Assembly: GCF_004959925.1 (NCBI RefSeq) | Contig: NZ_SPUW01000002.1 | Location: 744,001-808,000 of the forward strand | DNA length: 64,000 bases | Reading direction: 5' to 3' | Source: Pseudooceanicola onchidii | GTDB lineage: Bacteria; Pseudomonadota; Alphaproteobacteria; Rhodobacterales; Rhodobacteraceae | Shown: in pieces, positions 18,053-27,065 of the stretch | Numbering within the stretch: position 1 is the stretch's first letter | How the letters are laid out: the number at the start of each line of letters is the position of its first letter | Position numbers and translations under genes: made by a program | The notes under the pieces: generated by a model | What the model saw: only the letters and a program-made list of their open reading frames with translations | Told to the model about the DNA's origin: nothing | Database searches by the model: none

Positions 18053-18418
18053 ATGACGCACCCTGTTGATGTTCATGTAGGCAAACGGATTAGGCATCGC
18101 AGGTGGCTGGTCGGGATGACCCAGCAGCAGCTGGCCGAAAGTGTCGGGATCAAATTCCAGCAAATTCAGAAATATGAAACAGGCGCCAACCGCGTCTCCG
18201 CTTCCCGTCTTTGGGATATTGCGGACGCTCTCGAGGTGCCGGTGAGCTTCTTCTTCGAAGGTATCGACGAAGACGACGCCAAGCCCGTCACGATGGTGCC
18301 GGCGGATATCATGGGCGACAAGGAAGCGCTGGACCTGGTCCGGTCCTACTACGCCATTCCCGAGGCGCAACGTCGCCGCCTGTTCGAACTTGCCCGGGTC
18401 TTGAGCGACGTGGCCTGA
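18053..18418 (+). CDS. XRE/Cro-type HTH transcriptional regulator
   Basis: This 121-residue protein has an HTH_3 domain at about residues 12-66 (IRHRRWLVGMTQQQLAESVG, FQQIQKYETGANRVSASRLW) followed by a C-terminal helix pair (REALDLVRSYY-like, ending ARVLSDVA). It resembles the PraR/PhrR-type regulators of alphaproteobacteria, some of which control attachment and quorum sensing. Its unusually long AT-rich promoter suggests heavy regulation. Assigned by similarity only; its targets are unknown. Confidence 0.9.
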   Translation: MTHPVDVHVGKRIRHRRWLVGMTQQQLAESVGIKFQQIQKYETGANRVSASRLWDIADALEVPVSFFFEGIDEDDAKPVTMVPADIMGDKEALDLVRSYYAIPEAQRRRLFELARVLSDVA

Positions 18419-18441
18419 CGACGGTCGGCTCAAGTCTTCGG

Positions 18442-18466
18442 GGGCGCCTTGGGCGCCCTTTTCTTT
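18442..18466 (+). terminator. Terminator of the XRE regulator gene
   Basis: The stem GGGCGCC with GGCGCCC and a TTG loop is followed by TTTTCTTTT. It lies 23 bases after the stop. Confidence 0.88.
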
Positions 18467-18539
18467 TGCCCGCTTCCCTTCCCGCCACCCGTTTGATTTA
18501 TGCAGCTCTACGCAGGGGACGAACGGGGCAGGGGGTCCG

Positions 18540-19328
18540 ATGAACACCGACGACATCATCACCACGGCGCATGAGATGGCCGATGCCGCAAGGGCGGCGA
18601 TCCTGCCGCATTTCCGCACCACCGCGCTGACGGCCGACAACAAGCTGGCCGATGGCTTCGATCCCGTCACCGTGGCGGACCGTGATGCCGAAACCGCCAT
18701 GCGCGCGGTTCTGGCCCGCCGCCGCCCCGACGATGCCATCCTGGGCGAGGAACACGGCACCAAGCCCGGCACCAGCGGGCTGACCTGGGTGCTGGACCCG
18801 ATCGACGGCACGCGCGGTTTCATCACCGGCACGCCGACCTGGGGCGTACTGATCGCGCTGTCGGATGACACCGGCCCGATCTACGGGCTGATCGACCAGC
18901 CCTATATCGGTGAACGGTTCGAGGGCGGCTTTGGCCGCGCGGGCCTTGCGGGGCCCCATGGCGACCACCCGCTGGCGGTCAGCGGCTGCACGACACTGGC
19001 CGAAGCGCGTCTGTTCACCACCTTCCCCGAGGTCGGCACGCCGCAGGACCGCGCCGGGTTCGAAACGATCGCGGCCCGGGCCAAGCTCACCCGCTACGGC
19101 ATGGATTGCTACGGCTACGCGCTGGTCGCCCTCGGACAGGCCGACCTGGTGATCGAGGCGGGTTTGAACGCCTATGACATCCAGGCGCCGATCGCGGTGA
19201 TCCAGGCGGCGGGCGGCATCGTCACCGACTGGTCCGGCAATCCGGCCCACCCTGGCGGGCGCGCCGTTGCGGCTGCCACCGAAACCCTGCACGCTGAGGT
19301 TCTGGAGCTTCTGAAACCCTTCACCTGA
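18540..19328 (+). CDS. hisN: Histidinol-phosphatase, inositol monophosphatase superfamily
   Basis: This 262-residue Mg-dependent phosphatase has the lithium-sensitive phosphatase motifs GEEHG, WVLDPIDGTRGFI (residues about 82-94) and the C-terminal YDIQAPIAVIQAAGG (about 217-231). The sequence matches the HisN type that dephosphorylates histidinol phosphate in histidine synthesis, although myo-inositol monophosphatase activity cannot be excluded. It is followed 7 bases later by the 8-oxoguanine deaminase gene. Confidence 0.85.
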   Translation: MNTDDIITTAHEMADAARAAILPHFRTTALTADNKLADGFDPVTVADRDAETAMRAVLARRRPDDAILGEEHGTKPGTSGLTWVLDPIDGTRGFITGTPTWGVLIALSDDTGPIYGLIDQPYIGERFEGGFGRAGLAGPHGDHPLAVSGCTTLAEARLFTTFPEVGTPQDRAGFETIAARAKLTRYGMDCYGYALVALGQADLVIEAGLNAYDIQAPIAVIQAAGGIVTDWSGNPAHPGGRAVAAATETLHAEVLELLKPFT

Positions 19329-19335
19329 GGTGCCC

Positions 19336-20670
19336 ATGGCCGAAATCCTGATCCGGGGTGCCGACACCCTTCTGACGATGGACGACGACCGCCGCGAACT
19401 GACCGGCGCCGACATCCGCATCACCGACGGCGTGATTGCCGAAATCGGCCAGGGGCTGGAGACGACGGGCGAGGTCATCCACGCCACCGGCTGCGTCGTC
19501 ACGCCGGGGTTGGTGAACACGCACCACCACCTGTACCAGACGCTGACCCGCGCGGTGCCGGGCGGGCAGGATGCGCTGCTGTTCGGCTGGCTCAAGACGC
19601 TTTACCCGATCTGGTCGCGCTTTGGCCCCGATGAAATGCGCGTGTCGGCGCTTGCGGGGCTGGCCGAACTGGCGCTCTCGGGCTGCACGCTGACCTCGGA
19701 TCACCTGTACCTGTATCCAAACGGTGCGCGGCTGGACGATACGATCCACGCCGCGCGCGACATCGGGATGCGGTTCCACCCGACGCGCGGCGCGATGAGC
19801 ATCGGGGAAAGCGCGGGCGGCCTGCCCCCCGACAGCCTGGTCGAAGGCGAATCCGCGATCCTCGACGATTGCATCCGGGTGATCGACGCCTTCCACGACC
19901 CCTCCGTCGGGTCCATGACTCGCGTGGGCGTCGCGCCCTGTTCGCCGTTCTCGGTCTCGCAGGGGCTGATGCGCGATGCCGCCCTGCTGGCCCGCGACAA
20001 GGGCGTCATGCTGCACACCCATCTGGCCGAGAACGACGAAGACATCGCCTATTCGCTGGCGCAGTTCGGCTGCCGCCCCGGCCAGTATGCCGAAGACCTG
20101 GGGTGGACCGGCCCGGACGTCTGGCATGCCCACTGCGTGAAACTCGACGGGGCCGAGATCGACCTCTTCGCCCGCACCCGCACCGGCGTCGCACATTGCC
20201 CCTGTTCGAACTGTCGCCTCGGCTCCGGCATTGCGCCCGTCCGCGCCATGCGCGACGCGGGCGTGCCGGTCGGGCTGGGCGTCGACGGATCGGCGTCGAA
20301 CGACGCCGCCAACCTGATCGGCGAGGCACGGCAGGCGATGTTGCTGCAACGCGTGTCGCGCGGCGCCGATGCCATGTCCGCCCGCGAGGCGTTGGAGATC
20401 GCGACCCGTGGCGGCGCCGACGTACTGGGCCGCCCCGACTGCGGCCGGATCGAGGTCGGCGCGCGGGGCGACGTGGCGATCTGGGACGTCTCGGGCGTGG
20501 ACAGCGCCGGATCCTGGGATCCTGCCGCGCTGCTACTTGCGGGTCCGACCCGGGTGCGCGATCTGCTGGTCGAAGGCCGTCAGGTGGTGCGCGACGGTCA
20601 GGTCATGACCATCGACCTGCCCCGGGTGATCGAGGATGCGAACCGGATGGCCCGGGCGCTGGCCGGGTAG
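19336..20670 (+). CDS. 8-oxoguanine deaminase (amidohydrolase)
   Basis: This 444-residue member of the amidohydrolase superfamily has metal ligands in NTHHHLYQT (about residues 57-65), a histidine in HTHLAENDED, a later histidine in WHAHCVKL, and the aspartate in GLGVDGSASND. The gap between motifs and the start ILIRGADTLLTMDDDRREL match 8-oxoguanine deaminases, which convert 8-oxoguanine to urate. It could also act on other triazine-like or purine substrates. Start at the ATG at 19336 with GAGG upstream, in operon with hisN. Confidence 0.85.
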   Translation: MAEILIRGADTLLTMDDDRRELTGADIRITDGVIAEIGQGLETTGEVIHATGCVVTPGLVNTHHHLYQTLTRAVPGGQDALLFGWLKTLYPIWSRFGPDEMRVSALAGLAELALSGCTLTSDHLYLYPNGARLDDTIHAARDIGMRFHPTRGAMSIGESAGGLPPDSLVEGESAILDDCIRVIDAFHDPSVGSMTRVGVAPCSPFSVSQGLMRDAALLARDKGVMLHTHLAENDEDIAYSLAQFGCRPGQYAEDLGWTGPDVWHAHCVKLDGAEIDLFARTRTGVAHCPCSNCRLGSGIAPVRAMRDAGVPVGLGVDGSASNDAANLIGEARQAMLLQRVSRGADAMSAREALEIATRGGADVLGRPDCGRIEVGARGDVAIWDVSGVDSAGSWDPAALLLAGPTRVRDLLVEGRQVVRDGQVMTIDLPRVIEDANRMARALAG

Positions 20671-20729
20671 CGGCGGGCTCCTGAAAGGGGGCGCCGACGG
20701 GAGGGGCGTTCGGACGACGGGGTCTTTCG

Positions 20730-20746
20730 GATAAGCTGAGCTTATC
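20730..20746. repeat. Inverted repeat between convergent purine deaminase genes
   Basis: GATAAGC-TGA-GCTTATC is a perfect 7-bp inverted repeat between the two convergent stop codons. It lacks a T-run, so a terminator role is unproven. Confidence 0.4.
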
Positions 20747-20816
20747 GATCTTCGATTTCTTCAGCGAAACTTATGCAGAGGGCGATTTCTCAGAAACCCT
20801 TCAGCATTCCAACGCC

Positions 20817-22109
20817 TTACGCATTAACCTTTCCGCTGATCCAGGTCGCCCGCACCGCGCGGTCGTCGCCCATCATGATCGTCGCGAAAAGCTCCTCCCA
20901 GCTGTCCTCTGCCCGTTCGGCCCGTTGCGCGATCGCGGGGGTCGACGACAGGTTCAGCACAGCCAGATCGGCCTCCGCCCCCTTGGTCAGCGCGCCGATC
21001 CGGTCGCCCATCCCAAGCGCATGGGCCGACCCGGCCGTGGCCAGCCAGATCAGCTGAGCCGCGTGCAGGGGGGTTCCGCGTAACTGCCCGATTTCATAGG
21101 CAGAAGCCATCGTGCGCAGCATCGAGAATGACGACCCGCCGCCGGTGTCCGTGGCCAGTCCGACGCGCACACCGGCCCCCGTCAGCCCCGCCATGTCGAA
21201 CAGCCCCGAGCCGATGAAGGTGTTCGACGTCGGGCAATGCACGAGCCCCGCGCCGACCTCTCTCAGCCGGTCGCGTTCACGATCCTCCAGGTGAATCGCA
21301 TGGCCATAAAGCCCGTTCGCCCCCAGCAGCCCATGCGCCTCGTAGGTGTCCAGATAGTCCCGCGCGGTCGGGTAGAGCGACTTTACCCATTCGATTTCAT
21401 CAGTCTGTTCAGATAGATGCGTCTGCATCAGGCAATCGGGGTGTTCCGCCCAAAGCGCCCCCATGGCCGCCATCTGGTCGGGGGTGGAGGTCGGCGAAAA
21501 CCGCGGCGTGATCGCATAGGACAGGCGGTCCACGCCGTGCCATTTCTCCAAGAGCGCCTTGCTGTCGTCATAGGCCGATTGCGCGGTGTCCTGCAGCCCC
21601 TCGGGCGCGTTGCGGTCCATGCAGGTCTTGCCCGCCACGATCCGCTGCCCCCGCGCCTGCGCCTCGGCCATCAGGGCATCCACCGATGCGGGGTGAATCG
21701 TGCAGAAAGAACAGACGGTTGTGGTGCCGTGGGCCGCCGTCAGATCAAGGTACCGCGCGGCGATTTTGGCGGCGTAACCCGGGTCGGCAAAACGCATCTC
21801 CTCGGGGAAGGTGTAGGTGTTGAGCCAGTCGATCAGCCGCTTGCCCCAGGAGGCGATGATGGCGGTCTGCGGATAATGCACGTGGGCATCGACGAAGCCG
21901 GGGCAGATCAGATCTTTTCCGTAAGCGATTTCGGTGACTTGCGGCCAATTCTGCCGCAGCACCTCGGCCGGGCCGATATCCGCGATCCGCCCGCCTTCCA
22001 GCATCACGCCCCAGCCATCCTCGATCCGCAGCGCCTCTTCGGGCGGCAGGTCGAACGGCGAACCAAGGGTGCGCAGCACGCGGCCGGTCAGCAGGGTAGG
22101 TTGGGGCAT
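20817..22109 (-). CDS. guaD: Guanine deaminase
   Basis: This 430-residue amidohydrolase starts MPQPTLLTGRVLRTLGSP. It has the metal motif DAHVHYPQTAIIASWG (HxH at about residues 73-75), MQTHLSEQTDEIEWVK, and the aspartate in GLATDTGGGSSFSML. These are hallmarks of GuaD, which turns guanine into xanthine and ammonia. GGAG eight bases before the ATG supports this start. It faces the 8-oxoguanine deaminase gene tail to tail. Together with the BMP importer the window holds purine uptake and its first catabolic steps. Confidence 0.95.
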   Translation of the reverse strand: MPQPTLLTGRVLRTLGSPFDLPPEEALRIEDGWGVMLEGGRIADIGPAEVLRQNWPQVTEIAYGKDLICPGFVDAHVHYPQTAIIASWGKRLIDWLNTYTFPEEMRFADPGYAAKIAARYLDLTAAHGTTTVCSFCTIHPASVDALMAEAQARGQRIVAGKTCMDRNAPEGLQDTAQSAYDDSKALLEKWHGVDRLSYAITPRFSPTSTPDQMAAMGALWAEHPDCLMQTHLSEQTDEIEWVKSLYPTARDYLDTYEAHGLLGANGLYGHAIHLEDRERDRLREVGAGLVHCPTSNTFIGSGLFDMAGLTGAGVRVGLATDTGGGSSFSMLRTMASAYEIGQLRGTPLHAAQLIWLATAGSAHALGMGDRIGALTKGAEADLAVLNLSSTPAIAQRAERAEDSWEELFATIMMGDDRAVRATWISGKVNA

Positions 22110-22241
22110 TTGGGGTCTCCGGTTCCGCATTGCAGCGTAGCCTCTGGGCGCAGGGTCGTAAACGGCCACGACCTGCCGCCCGGGGCATTGTTTTCATCAA
22201 GCTTTGTCCTTTATGAGAGGAGCAAGCAGAAGGAGCACCGC

Positions 22242-23660
22242 ATGACCGACGGCGACGAAGAGATCAAGGAAAAGGACGATCTCTTGCCCGAGGACGAGGC
22301 GGAGGTCGAAGAGGACGGCTATACGCTCGACCGGAAGACCATCGCGGCCATCCTGTTCTCTGTCGACGCCGATGACCGGGACAAGCTGGTCGAGCTGATG
22401 GAGCCGCTGCACGCGGCCGACATCGCCGACCTTCTGGAACAGATCAACGCCTATGACCGGCGGCGCCTGATCGAGCTTTACGGCAAGGAATTCGATGGTG
22501 AAATCCTGTCCGAACTGGGCGAGTCGATCCGGGAGGAGGTCATCTCGGTCCTCAATCCCGAAGTGCTGGCCGACGCGGTTCGAGAGCTTGACTCGGATGA
22601 CGTCGTCGACCTGGTCGAGGATCTTGAGGACGAACAGCAGGTGGCTATCCTCGGCGCGCTCGAGGAAAGCGACCGGGCGGCCGTCGAACAGGCGCTGTCC
22701 TATCCCGAGGAATCCGCAGGCCGCCTCATGCAGCGCGAGGTCGTCGCGGTGCCCGAGTTCTGGAATGTCGGTCAAGCCATTGATTACATGCGGGAACGTG
22801 ACGGTCTGCCCGAGCAATTCTATCACGTCATTCTGACCGATCCGCGGTTCAAGCCGGTGGCGCATGTCACGCTAGGCAAACTGATGGCCTCAAAGCGGGC
22901 GACCCCGCTGATGGAGATCACGGAGCCCGGGTTCATGACCTTCGAGGCGACCGAGGACGAGGGCGACGTCGCCTATGCCTTCAACCAGTACCACCTGATT
23001 TCCGGCCCCGTGGTCGATGAAAACGACCGGCTGGTCGGCGTCATCACCATCGACGACGCGATGATCGTGCTGGACGAGGAACACGACGAGGACATGCTGC
23101 GTCTGGCGGGTGTGAGCGAGGAAAGCTCGCTGACCGACCGCGTGGTCGAGACGACCAAGCGGCGTTTCCCGTGGCTGGCGGTGAACCTTGTGACGGCGAT
23201 CCTCGCGTCGCTGGTGATCGCGCAGTTCGAAGCCACGATCGCCGAATTCGTGGCGCTGGCGGTGCTGATGCCGATCGTTGCCTCAATGGGCGGGAACGCG
23301 GGCACGCAGTCGCTGACCGTTGCGGTAAGATCCATTGCGACCAAGGACTTGACCGGCGCGAACGTCTGGCGGGTCATCCGCCGTGAATGCCTTGTGGGGC
23401 TGGTGAACGGGGTGATTTTCGCGGTGGTGATGGGGATCGTGGGGATCCTCTGGTTTGGCTCTCCGGGGCTGGGGTACGTGATCGCGGCGGCGATGGTGAT
23501 CAACCTTGTCGTGGCCGGTCTGGCGGGCACGGTGATCCCGGTGGTGCTGGAACGCGTGGGCGTCGACCCGGCGCTGGCTTCGGGGGCCTTTGTCACCACG
23601 GTGACGGATATCGTTGGCTTTTTCGCCTTCCTCGGGCTGGCAGGGGTGATCCTGCTGTGA
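22242..23660 (+). CDS. mgtE: Magnesium transporter MgtE
   Basis: This 472-residue channel-type Mg2+ transporter has an acidic N-terminal extension, the MgtE_N superhelical domain (about residues 35-140), a CBS pair (about 145-270) and five C-terminal membrane helices. The pore motif PIVASMGGNAGTQSL is present. Mg2+ binding to the N and CBS domains closes the pore in characterised members. AGGAG precedes the ATG at 22242. The stop overlaps the start of the next gene. Confidence 0.95.
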   Translation: MTDGDEEIKEKDDLLPEDEAEVEEDGYTLDRKTIAAILFSVDADDRDKLVELMEPLHAADIADLLEQINAYDRRRLIELYGKEFDGEILSELGESIREEVISVLNPEVLADAVRELDSDDVVDLVEDLEDEQQVAILGALEESDRAAVEQALSYPEESAGRLMQREVVAVPEFWNVGQAIDYMRERDGLPEQFYHVILTDPRFKPVAHVTLGKLMASKRATPLMEITEPGFMTFEATEDEGDVAYAFNQYHLISGPVVDENDRLVGVITIDDAMIVLDEEHDEDMLRLAGVSEESSLTDRVVETTKRRFPWLAVNLVTAILASLVIAQFEATIAEFVALAVLMPIVASMGGNAGTQSLTVAVRSIATKDLTGANVWRVIRRECLVGLVNGVIFAVVMGIVGILWFGSPGLGYVIAAAMVINLVVAGLAGTVIPVVLERVGVDPALASGAFVTTVTDIVGFFAFLGLAGVILL

Positions 23661-24214
23661 CCGGGGATCCCAAGGCTGCCGCCCGGGCCGAGGCCTTCGC
23701 GCGTCGCAAAGAGGCCCATGCGCTGGATCGCGGCGCGGCGTCTGGCGTGCTGTCCGAGGTGCTGGCGGGCTATCGCGGTGTGCCTTTGTCGGGCTATCTG
23801 CCGATCCGGACGGAAATCGACCCCCGCCCCGCCATGGCCGAGGCCGCGGCGCATGGGGTGGTCGGCGTGCCGGTGATCGCGGCGGCGGGCCAACCGCTTG
23901 ATTTCGCGACATGGGTGCCGGACGGCCCGCTGGTGCCGGGGCCCTTCGGGGCAGAGGTGCCCGAGGTCATCGTGCCGATGGTGCCGCAGATCCTGATCGT
24001 GCCGCTGGTGGCCTTTGACCGCAAGGGCGGGCGTCTGGGCTATGGCGGCGGGTTCTATGACCGGACGCTGGAAGGCCTGCGTGCGCGTGGCCCGGTGTTG
24101 GCGATCGGATTTACCTATGCGGCGCAGGAACTTGACGGCCTGCCGCTGGAGCCGACGGATCAACCGCTCGACATGATCGTGACGGATCACGGGGTGATCG
24201 AGGTGGGGGCGTAG
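23657..24214 (+). CDS. 5-formyltetrahydrofolate cyclo-ligase
   Basis: From a GTG whose GTGA overlaps the mgtE stop, this is a 185-residue protein of the 5-FTHF cyclo-ligase family. Features are the GYLPIRTEIDPRPAM region, the basic nucleotide loop GGRLGYGGGFYDRTL near residue 124, and the end LPLEPTDQPLDMIVT. It converts 5-formyl-THF to 5,10-methenyl-THF with ATP. Coupling to mgtE is tight but functionally unexplained. Confidence 0.93.
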   Translation: MTGDPKAAARAEAFARRKEAHALDRGAASGVLSEVLAGYRGVPLSGYLPIRTEIDPRPAMAEAAAHGVVGVPVIAAAGQPLDFATWVPDGPLVPGPFGAEVPEVIVPMVPQILIVPLVAFDRKGGRLGYGGGFYDRTLEGLRARGPVLAIGFTYAAQELDGLPLEPTDQPLDMIVTDHGVIEVGA

Positions 24215-24232
24215 GCGCAGCCCCCTCCCCAT

Positions 24233-24255
24233 CCCTCCCCCGTGGCGGGGGAGGG
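24233..24255 (+). other. GC-rich hairpin upstream of aroA
   Basis: CCCTCCCCC and GGGGGAGGG form a 9-bp perfect stem around a GTGGC loop in the gap between the cyclo-ligase gene and aroA. No T-run follows, so it may be a weak terminator or a simple intergenic hairpin. Confidence 0.5.
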
Positions 24256-24338
24256 GGCCGCGCCGGCCAGCGCCCGCACCCCATGGACGCCCCGGACCCT
24301 CCGCGCTATGACGTCCTGCACCACGAAGGAGGCCCGAC

Positions 24339-25685
24339 ATGTCCGCCCATGGCACCCCGATCCCGATGATGTCCGAGGCCGCTGGCCCGCTGACCGGCAC
24401 CGCCGATGTTCCGGGCGACAAGTCGATCTCTCACCGGTCGCTGATCCTTGGCGCGATGGCCGTCGGGGAAACCCGGATTTCCGGCCTGCTTGAAGGGCAG
24501 GACGTGCTGGATACGGCCAAGGCGATGCAGGCCTTTGGCGCGGACGTGGAAAACCTTGGTGACGGCAACTGGCGGGTGCATGGCGTGGGCGTCGGCGGCT
24601 TTGCCGAACCGGGCAATGTCATCGACTGTGGCAATTCCGGCACCGGCGTGCGGCTGATCATGGGGGCCATGGCGACCTGCCCGATCACCGCGACCTTCAC
24701 CGGCGACGCGAGCCTCAACAAGCGGCCGATGGCGCGGGTGACCGACCCCCTGGCGCTGTTCGGAACGCAGGCGGTCGGGCGCGAGGGCGGGCGACTGCCC
24801 ATGACCATCGTGGGCGCCAAGGATCCTGTGCCGGTGCGCTATACCGTGCCCGTGCCTTCGGCGCAGGTGAAATCCGCGGTGCTGCTGGCCGGGCTGAACG
24901 CCCCGGGCCAGACCGTGGTGATCGAGAAAGAAGCGACCCGCGATCACACCGAACGGATGCTGGCGGGGTTCGGCGCGACCATCACGGTCGAGGACACCGA
25001 CGAGGGCCGCGTCATCACCCTGACCGGCCAGCCGGAGCTGGTGCCGCAGACCATCGTCGTGCCGCGGGATCCGTCCTCGGCCGCGTTTCCGGTCTGTGCG
25101 GCGCTGATCGTGCCGGGATCAGACGTTCTGGTGCCCAACATCGGGCTGAACCCGACCCGCGCGGGCCTGTTCGAGACGCTGCGCGAGATGGGCGCGGACC
25201 TGACCTACGAGAACCCGCGCGAAGAGGGCGGAGAGCCGGTGGCCGACCTGCGCGCGAAATTCTCGCCCGACCTCAAGGGGATCGAAGTGCCGCCCGAGCG
25301 CGCGGCCTCGATGATCGACGAATATCCGGTGCTGTCGGTCGTCGCGGCCTTTGCCGAAGGGCAGACGGTGATGCGCGGGGTCAAGGAGCTAAGGGTCAAG
25401 GAATCCGACCGGATCGAGGCGATGGCCACAGGCCTGCGCGCCAATGGCATCGAGGTCGAGGATGGCGAGGACTGGTGGATCGTCACCGGTCGTGGCCATG
25501 GCAAGGTTCCGGGCGGCGCGACGGTGGAAACCCATCTGGACCACCGGATCGCGATGTCCTTCCTCTGCCTCGGCATGGCGTCGGACGCGCCGGTCACGCT
25601 GGATGACGGTCAGCCGATCGCGACGTCCTTTCCGATCTTCGAGCCGCTGATGACCACGCTCGGCGCCCGCATCCGGCGGGTGTGA
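24339..25685 (+). CDS. aroA: 3-phosphoshikimate 1-carboxyvinyltransferase (EPSP synthase), class II type
   Basis: This 448-residue enzyme transfers enolpyruvate from PEP to shikimate 3-phosphate. It carries GDKSISHRS (26-34), [14 protein letters not shown] and NPTR. This set marks the class II (CP4-like) branch rather than the E. coli class I branch. At the key loop it reads GNSGTGVR, with Gly101 where CP4 EPSPS has Ala100. It starts the conserved aroA-cmk-rpsA-ihfB-trpF neighbourhood. Confidence 0.96.
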   Translation: MSAHGTPIPMMSEAAGPLTGTADVPGDKSISHRSLILGAMAVGETRISGLLEGQDVLDTAKAMQAFGADVENLGDGNWRVHGVGVGGFAEPGNVIDCGNSGTGVRLIMGAMATCPITATFTGDASLNKRPMARVTDPLALFGTQAVGREGGRLPMTIVGAKDPVPVRYTVPVPSAQVKSAVLLAGLNAPGQTVVIEKEATRDHTERMLAGFGATITVEDTDEGRVITLTGQPELVPQTIVVPRDPSSAAFPVCAALIVPGSDVLVPNIGLNPTRAGLFETLREMGADLTYENPREEGGEPVADLRAKFSPDLKGIEVPPERAASMIDEYPVLSVVAAFAEGQTVMRGVKELRVKESDRIEAMATGLRANGIEVEDGEDWWIVTGRGHGKVPGGATVETHLDHRIAMSFLCLGMASDAPVTLDDGQPIATSFPIFEPLMTTLGARIRRV

Positions 25686-25707
25686 CGGCGCGGTCGGGGG
25701 CGGCGCG

Positions 25708-26265
25708 ATGATCTTCTGGGCCCTGACCGGCGCGGCGGTGACGCTGTTTCTTGCCATGATGGTGCTGACGGTGCCGACCCTGCTGACCGAGGCGGCGGGG
25801 ATGCTGCCCTTCGACCTGCGCCCTTGGGGCTACTCGGTCGAGGCGGTTCAAAGCTATCTCGTCACCATCAGCGAAGAGGGGCTGGCGACCTACCTTGGCC
25901 CGCAGCATCAGCTGGACCTGATCTTTCCGCTGGTGCTGGCGATGGCCTTCATCACGGGGTTCCGGCGGTTCCTTGGCCCGGTCGGCGGGCTGGTGATGAC
26001 GGTGGTGGCAGTTGCCGGGGCCGTGGCGGATTATTCGGAAAACGCGCTGGTCGCGGCGATCCTGACCGAACCGGCGACGGTGGAACAGGTCACGCTGGCC
26101 TCGGCCATGACCATCGCGAAATGGCTGTTCTACCTGGTCTGTCTGGGCGTCATGGCCTGGATCGGGGTGCGGGCCTGGCGGTCGCGGCCGCGCAAGACCC
26201 CGAAACGCAAGACCGGCGGGACGAAGCGCAAGGCCGCGCCCAAGGGCGGCAAGGCTGGCAAATGA
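25708..26265 (+). CDS. Polytopic membrane protein with basic C-terminal tail, function unknown
   Basis: This 185-residue protein has four likely membrane segments: about residues 2-25, 73-88, 93-112 and 135-158. It ends in a lysine-rich tail (PRKTPKRKTGGTKRKAAPKGG) that should face the cytoplasm. It sits between aroA (22 bases) and cmk (45 bases) and is probably co-transcribed. I do not recognise a named family. Similar small membrane proteins occur at this spot in Rhodobacteraceae, but this is recollection rather than a search. Confidence 0.8.
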   Translation: MIFWALTGAAVTLFLAMMVLTVPTLLTEAAGMLPFDLRPWGYSVEAVQSYLVTISEEGLATYLGPQHQLDLIFPLVLAMAFITGFRRFLGPVGGLVMTVVAVAGAVADYSENALVAAILTEPATVEQVTLASAMTIAKWLFYLVCLGVMAWIGVRAWRSRPRKTPKRKTGGTKRKAAPKGGKAGK

Positions 26266-26310
26266 TGCGCAAGGGTGGCATCAAGGGCGTCCACATCGGG
26301 TGAGGGCCAC

Positions 26311-26934
26311 ATGAGACTGACAATCGCCATCGACGGGCCGGCCGCAGCCGGGAAGGGCACGCTGAGCCGCGCGCTGGCGGAGGCCTTCGGGCTGGCGCAC
26401 CTTGATACCGGTCTGATCTATCGCGCGGCCGGGCGGCGTACGCTGGACGGGACCCCCGCGCTTGAGGCCGCGCAGTCGCTCACGGCCGCGGATCTTGAGG
26501 CCGATGACCTGCGTACGCCCGACGTCGCCCGGGCCGCGTCCGTCGTGGCCGCCATTCCGGACGTGCGCGCGGCGCTGGTGGATTTCCAGCGCGCCTTCGC
26601 CCGGCGGCAGGGGGGCGCGGTGCTGGACGGGCGCGACATCGGCACGGTCATCTGCCCCGAAGCCGAGGTGAAGTTCTTCGTCACTGCCTCGGACGATGTG
26701 CGGGCCGAACGCCGGTTCATCGAGCTGCGGGACGGCGGCCACGACGTGACCCTGGGCCAGGTGCTGGCCGACCTGCGCGAACGCGACGCCCGTGACAGTG
26801 CCCGTGCCGCCGCGCCCCTGAAACCGGCCGAGGATGCGGTGGTGCTGGATACCTCGGGTATGGATATCAACGCGGTGGTGGCCGCCGCGATCGCCCTGGT
26901 GACGGACCGGACCGGGATCGCCCCTGTCGCCTGA
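26311..26934 (+). CDS. cmk: Cytidylate kinase
   Basis: This 207-residue P-loop kinase starts [17 protein letters not shown] (Walker [10 protein letters not shown]) and has [10 protein letters not shown], the [19 protein letters not shown] motif and [13 protein letters not shown]. It phosphorylates CMP and dCMP. The ATG at 26311 was chosen over an upstream GTG-type extension because homology begins at MRLTIAI. In many alphaproteobacteria rpsA follows directly; here 5.3 kb of other genes intervene. Confidence 0.95.
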   Translation: MRLTIAIDGPAAAGKGTLSRALAEAFGLAHLDTGLIYRAAGRRTLDGTPALEAAQSLTAADLEADDLRTPDVARAASVVAAIPDVRAALVDFQRAFARRQGGAVLDGRDIGTVICPEAEVKFFVTASDDVRAERRFIELRDGGHDVTLGQVLADLRERDARDSARAAAPLKPAEDAVVLDTSGMDINAVVAAAIALVTDRTGIAPVA

Positions 26935-27065
26935 TCGGCACGACTGTCCTCAAATTGTCCGCAAACCCGTGTTGATGCCGGGGTTTGTCCATTATCCTGC
27001 CACGGTTGCATGTGACACTGGCCGTCAGAGCCGGGCATTTGCGCGGGCAGGACAAGGCGTCAGCC

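Noticed and set aside
24225-24260. Runs of C and G as a possible G-quadruplex or REP element
   Set aside because: A simple 9-bp hairpin explains the pattern, and no second full copy of the unit was found in the window.
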